In this document: positions 47,887-59,195 of the stretch, piece by piece | How the letters are laid out: every line of letters starts with the position of its first letter | Position numbering within the stretch: position 1 is the first letter of the stretch | Assembly: GCA_025738555.1 (NCBI GenBank) | Contig: JAOVFP010000006.1 | Location: forward strand, 3,038,001-3,102,000 | Source of the DNA: Cyathus striatus | Taxonomy: Eukaryota; Basidiomycota; Agaricomycetes; Agaricales; Nidulariaceae | Reading direction: 5' to 3' | DNA length: 64,000 bases | Notes under the pieces: model-generated | Database searches by the model: none | The model's input: only the letters and a program-made list of their open reading frames with translations | What the model was told of the DNA's origin: nothing | Translations under genes and position numbers: made by a program

Positions 47887-49045
47887 ACTATGACGCTCCA
47901 ATGTGTCATTTATTTGCCATACTTGTAACTTGATTCGCCATACTTAACTGTTGCTGTACTCTCAGAATCTACTTGTTTTTCTGTATTTTCTGTATATATC
48001 TATATTGGTACTATATATTACATACTCATATATCCTACCACTGCAGATATCTCTCTTATAATGACTGTTTCGACGACTTTCTGAGACTTTGGAAATATCT
48101 GTCACAATTCCCACACTCTTCTGAGAATAGCCTGCCGTTCAACTTACATCCAACTTCTTGCCAACTTCAGTCAATTTTACTGTTTAACATTACTGAGCTT
48201 TAATTTCAGCATTAATTTATTGTTACATGCTATATTTATAGATAATTTACACTAAATATGAGTTACTAAAGGGTAGTTGAGATGCTTTGGAGATGTTATT
48301 TCCAATATAAAAATACACCCATCCAAGTTTTTAAGATGATGATTAGAGTGACAGTGCATTGCTTATAGCAAAGAGAAAAACACTGTGGGGAATTACTTCT
48401 ATAAGCACGAAGATATAAAGAAAATACGATGAATAGATTTTAAAATTGATAATATTGAGAAGATATGACGAAAATATTTGATTTCATCATATCTTCTTGA
48501 TATCATCAAAGGGAATAAAAGTAATTGCCTGTGGTGAAAAGAAACTCATTAGAGACTAAATAATTCTGTTATTGTTGCTATTAGCGACACATTGTTGCTT
48601 GGTGTGAGCTTACTTGATTAATAACACCCTTATATTAGAAATAGTGCCCTCAAACATCCTTTGGTAGTCCTTATCTAGTGTTGAGTATGCATTAATATAA
48701 TATAAACTAATTAAAAAGGAGCTGAAATTGAAGCTAAGTAATGTTTAACAGTAAGATTGACTGAAGTTGGCAAGAAGTTGGATGTAAGTTGAATGGCAGG
48801 CTATTCTCAGAAGAGCGTGGGAATTGTGACGGACATTTCCGAAGCCTCAGAAAGTCGTCAAAACAGTCATTATAAGAGAGATATCTGCAGTGGTAGGATA
48901 TATGAGTATGTAATATATTGTACCAATATAGATATATACAGAAAATACAGAAAAACAAGTAGATTCTGAGAGTATGGCAATGGTTAAGTATGGCGAACCG
49001 AACTATGGGTACGGCAAATAAATGACACATTGGAGCATCATAAGT
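47887..49045. mobile_element. Foldback element with about 320-bp inverted arms
   Basis: Arms at 47887-48209 and 48721-49045 are reverse complements at over 90% identity (landmarks CCTACCACTGCAGATATCTC and GAATAGCCTGCC). They are separated by about 510 bp. The ORFs in the arms (47973-48203 +, 48734-49066 -) are mirror images of the same sequence and are not genes. The right arm directly abuts the next element at 49046. No target duplication is visible because of that neighbour. Confidence 0.82.
48381..48536. mobile_element. Possible small MITE in the foldback loop
   Basis: The ends CACTGTGGGGAATTACTT and, reverse complemented, CACCACAGGCAATTACTT are similar but imperfect. The centre contains a palindromic run of GATATGA/TCATATC motifs. 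No clear target duplication is seen. Confidence 0.45.
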
Positions 49046-50311
49046 TAGGGCTGCCAACTGTATCATAACGGTTTACAGCCATATAAAGTAAAACATTTAC
49101 AGTACAGATTGTAGCCATAACCATACCGTACAGACATTTTTTGAACCTTCTATGGTATGGTACGGGTACAAATACGGTTTATGATTATGATATATACTGA
49201 ATTATTTTTGTAAGATCTGAAATTTCCACTCAACAGGTATAATATGCACAAAATATACAACATACATAATGCATAAGTAGAGTAAGTTCTAGTTATACAT
49301 AAACCACCTTGAGTATCTGGCCGCCTCAGACTCTTTGAAGCTTGCAGTAATGTTTACAATTGTAGTGTTGTGAATCATCTCTGGCTTGAGACTTGCACAA
49401 TGGATAGATATAGTATTGCATCCCCCTGAAAAAGATTCACTCCACTACAACTGGAGAGCCTAAAAATAGATAGAAGTCAGTGAGCTGTTTTTAATATGCA
49501 AACATTGGAATTGACATACCAGAAGTCCCAAATAAATCACCACTCCAGAGGATTATAGGAGTCAAAATCCTTGGGTGGGAGCTTTAAATAGTCACCTAGC
49601 TCATCATGATGCAGCTATCTAATGACTGGTTAGCTAAATAAGAATCAATGAACATGCTACACACCTCTTCATTACTGATAACATCATCAACATTGTCTTC
49701 CTCACCCCCTTCTCCTTCAGAGTCAGAGTCCTCCATTAAAGATGGAAGAAACTCTATATCATTTGAGTCTGCATCACTAGCAGCTTTTGGTTCCTTGTGC
49801 CCTTTCGTTTTCGGTTTGCATTGTTTAATCAGAATTTGGGGTTTGTATTGAGTTTCAAGTTTCCAGTCTCATTGCATTTATCAGCATTGAGCAGTTTGTT
49901 ATAATGAGCTGTGTCTCTTGTTTGAGTTCAATGCTTGTGAAATGAATGGAAAGATGATACACACCAGGCTTCCCAGTATTAGAAATAGCTGCAGTACTTC
50001 CACTATCAGCAGTACAGTCAACATTTGGAAGATCAATAGCAGGCGTCATTATAAGAATTCAGTCCAATAATCTAAAGTTTCTGCATATGGTCTTTATAGC
50101 TCACAGATTCATGGGCTTGCTAAACTGTCATCAAAGCCACTCGACTAAGCCATATATACAGCTGTAAATGGTTATACAGTACAGTTAATTATGGGTGAAA
50201 ACCATCCTGTACCTGTACCATCTAAACAATTATTTTGCTCATATGGTATGGCAATATATACCATACTGTACAAGCCATAACCATTTTGTATGGTTATGGT
50301 TAGCAGCCCTA
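49046..50311. mobile_element. hAT-like non-autonomous element (1.27 kb)
   Basis: Termini are TAGGGCTGCCAAC and, reverse complemented, TAGGGCTGCTAAC. Inside each end are repeats of CCATACCATAC/GGTTATGG type (49060-49160 and 50160-50300). The TAGGGCTG start is typical of some hAT elements. The flanking octamers, TCATAAGT and GTGTGAGT, agree at only four positions, so no duplication is claimed. An acidic ORF fragment (49690-49850) reads on both strands without a recognisable domain. Confidence 0.65.
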
Positions 50312-50843
50312 GTGTGAGTGAATTTCATAATGAAGGTCTATAGCACTGATTTATGTAGACAAAGAGCATATTTTTGCTACTTACTATAATACTTTGGAGA
50401 ATAAAGGAGGTAAAACAACAGCTTGATGTTAAAGGTGAGCTCTAACAAAAGTTTCAAAAGTCTAATCTTAGATCAAATGCTGCCCCCCACATGGCAGGTT
50501 ATTATCTGTCAGGTTTCAAACCATAGTAAAACCTGTTATGTAAGATGATTGGCAACATATGTCACAAAGAAATGAACTGGTCTGAATACCTTTAAGAACA
50601 ACATTTAAACTTCAAAGGCATGGTTAGAGTGCCAAATTGAACCTGCATAAGCTGAATGCAAGCCTTTCATTTCCTCAAAAGGAGTTAGCCAGTAAGTGTT
50701 CAACTTTTCTTTATTGGTTCTTTAATTAAGTTATAGATCTATATAAGGACCATCATGCTGTAAGTGATGTCATGGGTTCTATGGACCTTTCATGCAAGTA
50801 TGATACAAAGGATATAGGGCACACTTAGGGTGCAGTTGCACAG
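50312..50843. other. Gene-free stretch
   Basis: Nothing is supported. Sequence is CpG-poor and AT-rich. Confidence 0.5.
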
Positions 50844-51532
50844 GAGCTCTTTATGCTCCCCCCCCCCTTACATGTAAATTTCACATGAAATTCACATGAA
50901 TTGGTGAAGTTCATGTGAAATTTAGGTGAAATTTTTCACATTATTTTTGCTGAAAGCACAAATGGTGGGAAGGGCAGGATGGTGAGCATGTTAGGGCACA
51001 CAATGAGCACAGGAAGCAGAATAATGAGTGGAGGGGTGGGATAATGAGCAGAGAGGTGGGATAATGAGTGGGATGGGCCATACAGCAAGTGGAGGGGTGG
51101 GGATAGTGAGTGGAATGGGGCATGCAGTGAGTGGAGGGGTGGGATAATGAGCAGGATGAGGTGCAGTGAGCAGAGGGGCAGGAGGCATGGGAAAGCAGGG
51201 GATGGGACATTGAATGCAAGGGCAGGAAATTGGGGACATTATGTAATACTATTGTTGCTTTGTAATATGTAAATTAGTCACATGATCAATAAATAAATTC
51301 ATTTTCTCCATGTTTTTAAATGAATTTCACTCAATTTTTCATGTGAATTTCACTATATTTTCACTTTAATTTCACCTAAAATACATGAAAGTTCATGAAC
51401 TTATGCTTTTTAGAAAATATTCAGAATCATATAAAGTTCATGTAATTTCAGGTGAATTTCATGTGTATATGTGAACTCCTGGTGAAATTCATGTGAATTC
51501 ATGGTGAAGGGGGGGCAGAGTGTAAAGTACTG
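50844..51532. mobile_element. MITE of the shared-terminus group, TTCACATGAA type (689 bp)
   Basis: The left end GAGCTCTTTATGCTCCCCCC and the reverse-complemented right end CAGTACTTTACACTCTGCCC have the same layout as the KDZ element and the satellite family. Subterminal arrays use a third motif, TTCACATGAAATTCACATGA and relatives (50870-50940 and 51315-51505). The centre (50960-51200) is a GGTGGGATAATGAGTGGA minisatellite. No target duplication was found, so one end may have been exchanged. Confidence 0.75.
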
Positions 51533-51959
51533 GTAAGCATGGGAGTAGAGAAAAAGTACATACATGAAGTTCAAACCATCAATCAGGTGGATCTGGTGGA
51601 GTGTACTTTTGCAGTGGGATGTCAGAGAGTGTGGTAGGTTATAGTTGTTTAGCTCAAGGTCTATTCATAGACTTGGTGGTGAAAAGTGCAGCACAGGTTT
51701 GTAGTGCATGTGCCAGTGAAAGGTTCTGTCACTACACACTATGAGAAGTCTGGGACTCTGGAGTATGGCAATTGCCGATCCAACTCATTCCAATGCTGTA
51801 ATGAGTTGCATTTTTCTTCATCATATTGATAAAATGGTGGGATATATGAGTATTTTACCTACCCCAAGTACTTGTATTGTCATGTCTATATTCATGCATG
51901 TCTCCAACTCAATGGTATAGGGCATTATCAGAGTCAACATCTTCCATGCCATAACTTCT
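51533..51959. other. Spacer between two elements
   Basis: No gene. A TTCAAACCATCAATC stretch near 51570 might be a tRNA-like remnant, but the support is weak. Confidence 0.45.
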
Positions 51960-52202
51960 GAGCTCTTTACACTGAGCCATGTGTTCTGTATGGAATCCAT
52001 GCAAATTCTGTAATTAGTAAATTAGCTGGGACATCACTCTAAATTAGTAATTATTCCACATAGATTCCTTATGGAATCTGTATGGATTGGTAAATTCCAT
52101 GCAGAATACACAGAATTCTGTAACAAAGATTTACATGGAATCCATATGGACCTCTTATCTTATCTGTAATTATAATATGTACTTAGTAAAATAACATACC
52201 AC

Positions 52203-52276
52203 AGCATGAATTGAACCCTTAGCTTCCCATTGCTTTGTCATCAGACATATGGTGCACTAAACCAGCTGAGCCAACA
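52203..52276 (-). tRNA. tRNA-like sequence, probably a SINE or pseudogene
   Basis: On the minus strand an A-box-like GTTGGCTCAGCTGGTTTAGT is followed about 30 nt later by a B-box-like GGGTTCAATTCATG. The anticodon arm is not convincing and the acceptor ends do not pair, so it is not a working tRNA. Confidence 0.4.
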
Positions 52277-53559
52277 TGGCCTTTGCATGTAACCACTGAC
52301 TATGTCACATGTCATTGCTGTCACCAGTTGTTGGTGACCAGTAACTGGTGCCAGTGATGCATCACCACTGTGCTTCCCACTGTCAATACAGCCTTTCTCA
52401 CTGTCATTACTCTCTCACCACCATCACTTTCCACCCCCACTGTCGCTGCTCTTAGTTCCCAATACTTGGGTTGCCTCTTTTCCATCAACACTCCTCACGC
52501 TCCTCGCTCCTCACTTCAATCAATGCACACTGCCACCAATGCAGCTGCTCATCAATGTTTTCCATTGTCTCGCTCACTGGGTCTTGGGGTATTGCCACAT
52601 GGGATCTGGCTGGGGTTAGTTATAATGGGTACATGGTATATTCATTATTTCTCTATGTGTAATTACTTTTCTCTTACCAACAGCTTACCTTTTGTCACAT
52701 ATCCCCCCTGCCTCCTTCTCCACACCACATGTGCCAATTGTACACCAATGTGTACCACCACACAATGCTGCCTCCACCAATGTCCTCTCCCATGTGCCAA
52801 CAACAATGTATGCTAAAGCATACTTTCCTCCTCCCTGCCTCATTCTCCCCACAGTGTGCACTGGTTGTACACACGGCACAATGCCACCTCCACCAATGTC
52901 CCCTCCCACATGCCAACAACCCCCTCCTCCCAGATCGCCCAGCCCCTCCCCTTTGTGTCATGACAATGGCAATGACACCATGTCACCCAGTGTCACTCTC
53001 CTCCCCCACTTCGTCACTCACCCTCTCCCATCACCTCGATAGCATGCCTTCAGTAACACCTTGTCACCCACCTCAAGGTCTGCCATCCCCTCCTGCCTTC
53101 TTGTCTTGCAAGTGATGAGAATGAGCCTACCCCCTCGTCCTCCCTTGCACCTCATCTAGCAAATGACAAGTGTGTGTCCCCCCTCCTCCCCCTCTGCACC
53201 TCATCTGGCAAATGACAAGTGTGTCATTTCTCTCCTCCCCTGCACCTTGTCTCGCAAGTGATGAGGTGCCATTTCTCTCCTCCCACCCACACTTTGTCTT
53301 ACAAATGACGAGGTGCTGTACATCCTTACCTCTGCACCTCATCTTGCAAGTGACAAGGTGCCTTTCTCTCTTCCTCCCTGTGCCTCATCTCATGGGTAAC
53401 GGAGTGCTGTTTCTCTCTGCCCCCCTGCACCTTTTTTCACAAGTGACAATGTGCTGCTCCCTCTTCTCCCTCTCCTCCCCCCTCTTACCCTGCCTCCTTG
53501 TCTCGCAAGCTATGAGGAAGAGCATCCTTCCCCCCCCCCTCCTCCACCTTCTCATCTCA

Positions 53560-54150
53560 GGGAGGAGAGGGGAGAGCAAGGGAAGGGAAGGGGAGTGTGA
53601 GGAGAGGGGAGGGGAGAGCAATGGAGGGCAAGGGCAAGGGAGGGGAGGGGAGGGTATGGTGAGGGAAGGGGAGAGTGAGGGAGGGGAGGGAGGGAAGGGA
53701 ACAGTGAGGGAAAGGGAAAATGAGGGAAGGGGAGAGTGAGTGAAGAGGAGGGGTGGGGAGGGAACAATGAGGGAAGGGGAAAGTGAGGGAAGGGGAGAAC
53801 AAGTGAAGAGGAGGGGACTGCAAGGGAAGGGGACAGTGAGGGAAGGGGATAGCAAAGGAAGGAGACAGCAAGTGAAGAGGAGGGGAGGGGACTGCGAGGG
53901 AGGGGACTGCAAGTGAAGAGGAGGGGAGGGGACTGTGAGGGAGGGGACAGCAAGAGAGAGCAAGGGGACAGCAAGGGACAGCAAGGGGACAGCAAGGGAC
54001 AGCAAGGGGACAGCAAGGGACAGCAAGGGGACAGCAAGGGACAGCAAGGGGACAGCAAGGGACAGCAAGGGGACAGCAAGGGACAGCAAGGGGACAGCAA
54101 GGGACAGCAAGGGGACAGCAAGGGACAGCAAGGGGACAGCAAGGGGAGGG
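53560..54150. repeat. GA-rich repeats with a regular 21-bp array
   Basis: 53945-54150 repeats AGGGGACAGCAAGGGACAGCA, a 21-bp unit in about nine near-perfect copies. Before it, 53560-53940 is an irregular relative (GGGAAGGGGACAGTGAGGG). Because 21 is divisible by three, frames on both strands stay open, giving long ORFs (for example 53385-54266 and 53913-54758) that are not genes. Confidence 0.93.
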
Positions 54151-54664
54151 GAGGGGCAGCAACAGTGTCGCCATCTCCCACCACACCACCATCTTGCCAC
54201 CACCCATGTACCCCCCCCAATGTGTGCTGCCACCTGTGTATGTGCATTGTTGCACCCCTTCAGCACCCCTACCCCTTACTCATCACTACCTCCCTCCCTT
54301 TTGTTCCCGGTGGTGTTGTTGCCATTTCACCAACCACTGCCACCACTATCAGCCATTTCTTTATATTAGTATATGTAGTTTATTATATTAGTGTAGCTAA
54401 ATTGTATGTAAGTAGTGTAATAATATATAATTTTATCAAAAGCTTCCTTTGTGAGATAAGTGAGAAATTATTAGACTTAAGAGGTGTCGGAAGACATGGT
54501 AGAAACATATTACAGTACATTATGAAGTCTGCAGAATTCATATGGAATCTGTATGGAATCTGCACAGAATTTCTAGGTCTGTACACATTCCATATGGATC
54601 CACACAGATTCCACATGGATTCGCACAGATCCATACGGACCCCTTGGGGGAGTGTAAATTACTG

Positions 54665-56492
54665 CACTTCACATAGTTTCAAATTTAGATATGTTGTCAA
54701 TGTCAAAGGCCAAATTAGATTACTGAGCTGTGAAAATTGTGGCATATGTAACCTGTGATAACAGCATGATGAGTGGCACACATAGAACATGTAATGTGAA
54801 TCAAAAGAGTAATACCCATCAAAGACATGATAGATGTGCAAAGCATGACAAATGTAGTGATGTAATACACATGATGAGCACTAAAAGCATGATGAATGTG
54901 ATGTGCATGACACACATGAAAAGCATGATGTGTGTGACTAACATGAAGCACGGGAATATATGTGACAATTGTGACATGCAAAAGAATGTGACTAATGTGA
55001 CATGTGGGAAAATGTGTGACACATGGGAAGATGTGTGATCCACAGGAAATATGTGATGTGTGGGAAGATGTGTGACATGCAGGAAGATGTGTGGCAACCA
55101 TGACATGTGAGGAAATGTGACAAATCCATACAGTAGCAATATCCAATTAGTAGTTATCATTGATTGCTTATGATTGTCTAACCATCCATACTAATATCAA
55201 TTAGTAAAATTGTTTATGATTGCCTCTTAAAGTACCTAGTTTAGTGCAATGTAGTATAAATTAAAATATAAGTAATTTCACTCACACCATGTATGCTTAC
55301 TAAGAAAGTGCTTGGTGGGTAAGACTTGGATGCAGGACACTTCTGGGCGAAGTAAAGTAATGAAAAGGTGTTGAAGACTGATGCCCAAGATGAAATGCAT
55401 GCTTAGCGAACACTTTGATGCATGTTTGATGCATGTTCCTTAATCTCAGACTTAGCATGGACTTAGGACTTTGACTCTCATTACACTCAGAATCTCTAGC
55501 TCACACAAATACTCTGGCAGAACTGCTTAATCGTATTTCTTGGGGCACAGGAGACTGCCCTCATACTACTCTACTCTACCTATTAAATATCATACAGAAC
55601 TACAGCTAGAGAAATTATATAGTTGATACAACTACAGTAATTTACATATTAGCTAAGCAGTAAGGTAGATGTTTAGACTGGATACAGGCATCTGGGATGG
55701 ACCAGAGTAAATCACGGATACACAAACATATGAGCACCAAGAATGCATCCATATGGGAAGATAGTGAAGGACAATAACTCGTCCTGCAGGAAGAATGCTC
55801 CATATGGAGGTGTGATGCCATGCGCTTTGATGTGTGGAAATGGGAACCACTGAATCAGCCTGCCAGGAATGCCAGGTCTCAGACCAGGCTAGGTGCCTAT
55901 GGTGTGCTGATGCACAGTGCTGGTACAGTGTGGTTAGATAGTGGCAACTGCCATGGGTCTAGTGCTCATGCCTTTTCCTATGATGCAATAACATAGCTTC
56001 AATATCCTATTATTAGAATAGACATGCACTTAGCTCGATCTCCAGCCTTACTGGTAATTATTTTCCACCGATGTCAAGAATAAGCTCTGACCTCAGTGTT
56101 TCTATTCTTAGATGCTTTCCTACTTAGGCTAGTTATGTCCCTTATTAGTGCGAATCATTCCCATGCTAGCTAACAGTCCAGGACCTCTACCTTAGCTACT
56201 AATTACAACCCAGATATATCATACTGTTTGTAAGTAGCGTGTAGAATATAGAAATAATGTTTTTATAGAGGGTAGAAGTACGCTAGGCATATTACTCTCC
56301 ATTGATACTAATATTCAAGCAGTAAAGATCAATGATTGTTTATGATTGCCTAACCACCATTCAATATTAATATTGGATTAGAAACATCAATGATTGTTTA
56401 TGATCACTTAATACATTCATACAATAGTAATATTGACTTAGAACTTCAATGGTTGTTTATGATCCCAATCAGATAGCACTGCTGTTATTTGA
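54665..56492. other. Repeat debris, no gene
   Basis: 54750-55110 is an array of GTGTGACATG/AGCATGATG-type motifs, similar in style to subterminal arrays. A repeat of about 60-70 bp containing TGTTTATGATTGCCT occurs at about 55150-55240 and three times at 56325-56465. It brackets about 1 kb (55270-56230) that may be an insertion, such as a solo LTR or DNA element, but its ends are not clear. Confidence 0.55.
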
Positions 56493-59080
56493 TTGGGATC
56501 ACCTACATGCCTCCTACATCAGAAAAACAAGACTATTGAATTTTACTGGCTATGTGGTTTAAATCAGGCAAAGGAATTGCTCATAAATGCAAAGTCTTTC
56601 AATAACCATAAGCAACTCTTGATGGTGATATCTAGTGGACAAGTCAATCATGTGGATAGGCTCATTAGCATTGGACTTCAACAAGGGAAAAGTATCCAGG
56701 CTATCTATGACTTGTATAATAATGCAGCCAAAGGAGTATATAGCTCAAAAGGTTATACTGAGGAAGAAACCATGAAGGCACTACTCACATGAAGACTTAC
56801 TGGAAATTGTTTCACTCACATAGACCACAAAGCAAATGGAGCACCAAGTGTTTCATACCTGTGAACACAATTGATCACATCACCACTTATACCATCTTGT
56901 GGGCCACCAGAAATCTATGAGATTAAGTCTAATCTTGATGAAAGCATCAAGAGCATAACTCAAGTAATCGAAAACTATTTGAAGCCAATCAGGTTATCCA
57001 TGTAGTTCTTATGTTTGATGAAATTGCAACAGAGAAAAGGATCTGCTGGGGCCCAAAAACAAATTTTGTCTTGGGAGTCTGCAGGGAACACTTGCATTGA
57101 ACATCAATACAATTTATTAATGAAGATGATATGAAGGAACTATTTAAAAATCTTGACAGTGATATTATTCATTATGCCACCAAGGTGAGAGTTTTATGTT
57201 GCATAGCCTGTTGCTTTTCAAGACTAAACAATCTGTTCTAGGCTACAATGGCAGCTATTGGTGCTCTCTGCAAAGATAATAAAATATATCCTACTTGACC
57301 AGTAATAGTGTCTGGTGACTGTAAACATGAGTCTGTGCAGGAATGTGCTACTGTCATCCAGACAGTACTCGATGGGGTCAATTCATTAAAGGATAAAACA
57401 AGATTTCATGCTGTATCAATAGCTTCTGATGGTGGCAGAGCTGGCATTCAAGTGAAAGCTTGGAGCAGACTCTCCAATATATCCATTGCTCAGATTCCTA
57501 ACATTTTTAGACTTTCATGTGGGTGAAGATGACATTACTATTGACAAAGATTTCAAACACATTATCAAATGACTCCAAAATCTCTTTATGCATGAACATG
57601 GTGTTGTTATTAATCAGCATTGGATAATACCCCAATAAATTATTGGCCAGCTCAAGAGTGAAGGAATATCTGCTGATCACATCTGGGCAATATTTAATCC
57701 TGAGGATGAGCAAGACATAAAATTGGCATATGATATACTAAGTAATATCTGGAGTTTACCATGCTCTTCCAATGTTTTAAAGCCTGCATTCCAAGAGAAT
57801 TTGAATGCACTGTGTGTTGAAATAAACAACGCATCGGCGGCGACATCGTTACATTTGGCCTCAGAGCATGCAAGGGGAGAAAGCCAGAGGCAAATGGATA
57901 AGTATTTACGGTACATTGTAAACTACTTAAGTACATAAAATCAGCTGTAGCACATTGCCAGTAAAATACATAATAGGTATAGTAACATATCTAAAAGCAT
58001 ATGTGGAGATGGCATATCATTGTGACATTTGAATAGTAATATATTTCTACACTGTGGACTCTTGGAAGGTTGATATTTCATTTGGTTTTCCCTTACCTCT
58101 GTGTTGATCTTTCACTGTTGGAGCAAATTGAACACATTAGTGCTGCTGCTCATATCAGTCTTGCACTATACTGGCTTGATGGAAAGGATTTTTTCCAACC
58201 AATTTATACATTGATCTAATGCTCAATATCAAGAATGTGATATATTCTGTTGCTAAAGCCATAGTTGATGATCCAGATGGAGAATTCTGGATAATCTTAC
58301 TTGGAATCAATTGCTTGGAGGCACTGTTTGGCATTCTTAGAACAAAGGTTGGAAACAATGCAAATTTGGATATATTGCAACTGGTATCACAAATATCTGG
58401 TATAATTGAAGTCTCAAATATTTTGGCTATGTATACATATTTTGATTGCTCTCCTCATTGACTTAGGCTTCCAGCCTTAACACATGAGGTCACAGTTATT
58501 CCTGATAGTGCAGACTATATCAAACCTGGCTGTTGGAGAGGCAATGTCAAAGTAAGAATGTGTCACTTCAGACATCCTGGAATTGAGGTTGAGAACTTGC
58601 TGAAAGTGAAAGTAAATCTATTAAACCTATTCTCAAACAAATGGAGCAGGAAGGAGCTGACATTCTCTCTCCTAATGGAGTGCTTCTAATAAATGTACCT
58701 CATGACACAGATGATGTGGACATAAGCTTTGAAGAAACAACAGAAGTAGTGCCACCTCCTGCCAAAGATGCAGAAATTCATATTAACATTGAAGATCAAT
58801 TACTAGCCACAAGTAATTCTGGGTTTTCATGTAACTCAAATCCAAAAGGAACAGTCATGTTTGATGGAAAAGAAACAGCAAAAGGAAGGGCTCTATCACA
58901 ATTTAGTAAATATTGGAAATCTGCAAGCTCAACTGACTGGCTAAAATGAGTACAGTCACTTGCACAATATCAAGATAAATCTGACATTACTGAATCATTT
59001 TTCTCCTTGGATGATGGAGATGATGCAATACTTATCAGTGATCTTGTTGCAACTATTCTCTGCTCAGAAAATCACTTCTG
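56493..59080 (+). pseudogene. Multicopy basidiomycete mobile-element protein, broken; function unassigned
   Basis: Segments in order: LLMVISSGQVNHVDRLISIG and IYDLYNNAAKGVYSSKGYTE (56600-56790), LMFDEIATEKRICWGPKTNF (about 57010-57070), an intron at about 57184-57240, IVSGDCKHESVQECATVIQT (57303-57362), and SIASDGGRAGIQ (57418-57455). Later come WVIPQ-like and NPDDEQDIKLAYDI-type frames (57600-57760), IKNVIYSVAKAIVDDPDGEF (58228-58287), LEALFGILRTKVGNNANLDI, and a C-terminal KGRALSQFSKYWKSASSTDW. These match, from memory, a large protein present in many copies in mushroom genomes and without an assigned enzyme activity. Acidic motifs (FDEIA, SGDCK, SDG) could belong to a nuclease, but this is inference. 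Many in-frame stops, mostly TGA, make it a pseudogene. Its 3' end is cut by the fragment at 59083. Confidence 0.62.
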
Positions 59081-59082
59081 GC

Positions 59083-59195
59083 CAGTAATTTGCACTCCCC
59101 CTGGGAGTCTGTATGGATCCTTCCACACAGAATCAGTATTGGTCTGTACAGATGTAAAAATTCTGTATGGATTCTGTGCAGAATCAGTATGAAGA
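59083..59195 (+). mobile_element. End fragment of the satellite-family element
   Basis: CAGTAATTTGCACTCCCCC is the right-type terminus of copies 1 and 2, followed by the subterminal TCTGTATGGATCC and TTCTGTGCAGAATC motifs. Only about 113 bp remain and the other end is missing. Confidence 0.75.

Larger units (their letters stand above)
51960..54664 (+). mobile_element. Satellite-family relative with minisatellite cargo (2.7 kb)
   Basis: The left end GAGCTCTTTACACTGAGCC and the reverse-complemented right end CAGTAATTTACACTCCCCC match the ends of copies 1 and 2. Just inside are the same GTAC-type motifs (TTCTGTATGGAATCC; GGATCCACACAGATTCC). Instead of the 19-bp satellite the interior holds a tRNA-like block, CT-rich minisatellite (52370-53520) and a GA-rich array (53560-54150). 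Flanking octamers (TAACTTCT, CACTTCAC) do not match in register, so this may be a recombinant of two insertions. Confidence 0.75.

Noticed and set aside
49038..50319. 8-bp target duplication of the hAT-like element
   Set aside because: Only four of eight positions agree.
51952..54672. 8-bp target duplication of the 51960-54664 element
   Set aside because: TAACTTCT and CACTTCAC share ACTTC only when shifted out of register.
53385..54758. Long ORFs on both strands (up to 293 aa) as a novel repetitive protein
   Set aside because: They read a 21-bp GA-rich array that is open in several frames by arithmetic; no start context, no introns and no non-repetitive domain.
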